Of a stretch of 6,920 bases of DNA, positions 6,479-6,920 are shown in pieces (the first letter of the stretch is position 1; each line of letters starts with the position of its first letter). Source of the stretch: Acidobacteriota bacterium (GTDB taxonomy: Bacteria > Acidobacteriota > Terriglobia > Terriglobales > Acidobacteriaceae); NCBI GenBank assembly GCA_021799945.1, contig JAJYZK010000173.1, forward strand, positions 1-6,920, written 5' to 3'. A program made the position numbers and the translations under genes. A model generated the notes under the pieces. That model was not told the DNA's origin, ran no database searches, and saw nothing but the letters and a program-made list of their open reading frames with translations.

Positions 6479-6920
6479 TCACTCGGCCGGTGGGCAGGCG
6501 CTCGCAGCGGAGGGTGGCCGACCTGCGCGCAGGCTGGCGCAGGCGCTGTTCCACGTGATGTCCATGGCGAGGGGGCGGCCCTCCGCCGGGCGGTTCTCGG
6601 GGATGAGGCCGATTCCGTGCCTGAGGGCGTCGCGCGGCGATCGGATGGAGACGCGGCGCCCGTCGAGCAGGATCTCGCCCGACTCGAGTCGCGCGGCCCC
6701 GATGATGACCTTCGCCAGCTCGGTCCTGCCCGCGCCGACGAGGCCGGCGAAGCCGACGATCTCCCCGGACCGCACGAAGAACGAGGCCTCAGCGAAGTCC
6801 TTGCCGCGCGAGAGCGAGCGCACCTCGAGGCGCCGCTCGCCGAACGACGAGGGGTCCGGCCGGGCTCCGTAGATGTCGGAGATGGACCGTCCGACCATGT
6901 TGGAGACGAGGAAGTCCTCG
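6479..6920 (-). CDS. Sugar ABC transporter ATP-binding protein (RbsA/MglA type), fragment: 5' end outside window, 3' end truncated
   Basis: RbsA-type proteins carry two fused ATPase domains and energise uptake of monosaccharides such as ribose, galactose or rhamnose at the inner membrane. Reading leftward from the edge, the frame encodes EDFLVSNMVGRS, the linker between the two domains, then the start of the second domain: GEIVGFAGLVGAGRTELAKV (the family's variant Walker A), SGEILLDGRRVSIRSPRDAL and HGIGLIPENRPAEGRPLAMD. Resemblance fades after about MDITWNSACASLR (near 6530), and a Pro/Ala-rich run reaches a stop at 6479. The LSGGNQQKV-like signature and Walker B, normally within the next 100 or so residues, are absent in every minus-strand frame to the left. 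The gene is therefore broken or joined to unrelated DNA. The ATG at 6896-6898 is internal, not a start. Leucine is CTC in 9 of 11 cases, unlike the rha genes. A link to rhamnose uptake is possible from position but unproven. Confidence 0.85.
   Translation of the reverse strand, partial: EDFLVSNMVGRSISDIYGARPDPSSFGERRLEVRSLSRGKDFAEASFFVRSGEIVGFAGLVGAGRTELAKVIIGAARLESGEILLDGRRVSIRSPRDALRHGIGLIPENRPAEGRPLAMDITWNSACASLRAGRPPSAASACPPAE

Noticed and set aside
6351..6872. Plus-strand open frame of 173 codons after rhaB
   Set aside because: Most of it is antisense to the recognisable ABC ATPase, and it begins with TTG without a ribosome binding site. Only the first part after 6450 is kept as a weak observation.
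1..6920. CRISPR arrays, tRNA or rRNA genes, insertion sequences, defence genes
   Set aside because: No spaced direct repeats, clover-leaf or rRNA-like stretches, transposase motifs or terminal inverted repeats were seen; nearly all of the window is ordinary metabolic coding sequence.

Overview
The window is a GC-rich segment carrying a tightly packed plus-strand cluster for L-rhamnose breakdown, linked to L-lactate oxidation, with a broken minus-strand transporter gene at the right end. In order: the C-terminal part of lutB (entering from the left edge), lutC, a 120-base gap, rhaI (L-rhamnose isomerase, Pseudomonas stutzeri type), a fused rhamnulose-1-phosphate aldolase/short-chain dehydrogenase (rhaD, also called rhaEW), and rhaB (rhamnulokinase). 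Then comes about 130 bases without a recognisable gene, followed on the minus strand by part of an RbsA-type sugar ABC transporter ATPase.

The genes form one metabolic route. RhaI converts L-rhamnose to L-rhamnulose and RhaB phosphorylates it. The aldolase domain splits rhamnulose-1-phosphate into DHAP and L-lactaldehyde. The dehydrogenase domain probably oxidises lactaldehyde to L-lactate, and the LutABC iron-sulfur complex oxidises L-lactate to pyruvate. Spacing supports co-transcription: lutB/lutC overlap by 11 bases, rhaI/rhaD are 34 bases apart, and rhaD/rhaB share an ATGA overlap. The only gap large enough for an internal promoter is 1267-1386. No regulator, mutarotase or complete transporter is visible, and lutA would lie left of the window.

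The organism is probably a high-GC environmental, non-enteric bacterium: the isomerase is the P. stutzeri type rather than enteric RhaA, and the aldolase is the fused form. Acidobacteriota (Solibacter-like) is my best guess, but it rests on general resemblance only.

The right end is odd. The ABC ATPase loses family resemblance near 6530 and stops at 6479, without the signature and Walker B region of its second ATPase domain. Its codon use (leucine 9 of 11 CTC, almost all codons ending in G or C) differs from the CTG-dominated rha genes. This fits a gene remnant, acquired DNA or a chimeric contig end. I found no RNA gene, CRISPR array, insertion sequence, origin or undescribed system. The observations most worth checking are the right-hand junction and the two-frame tail of lutB.
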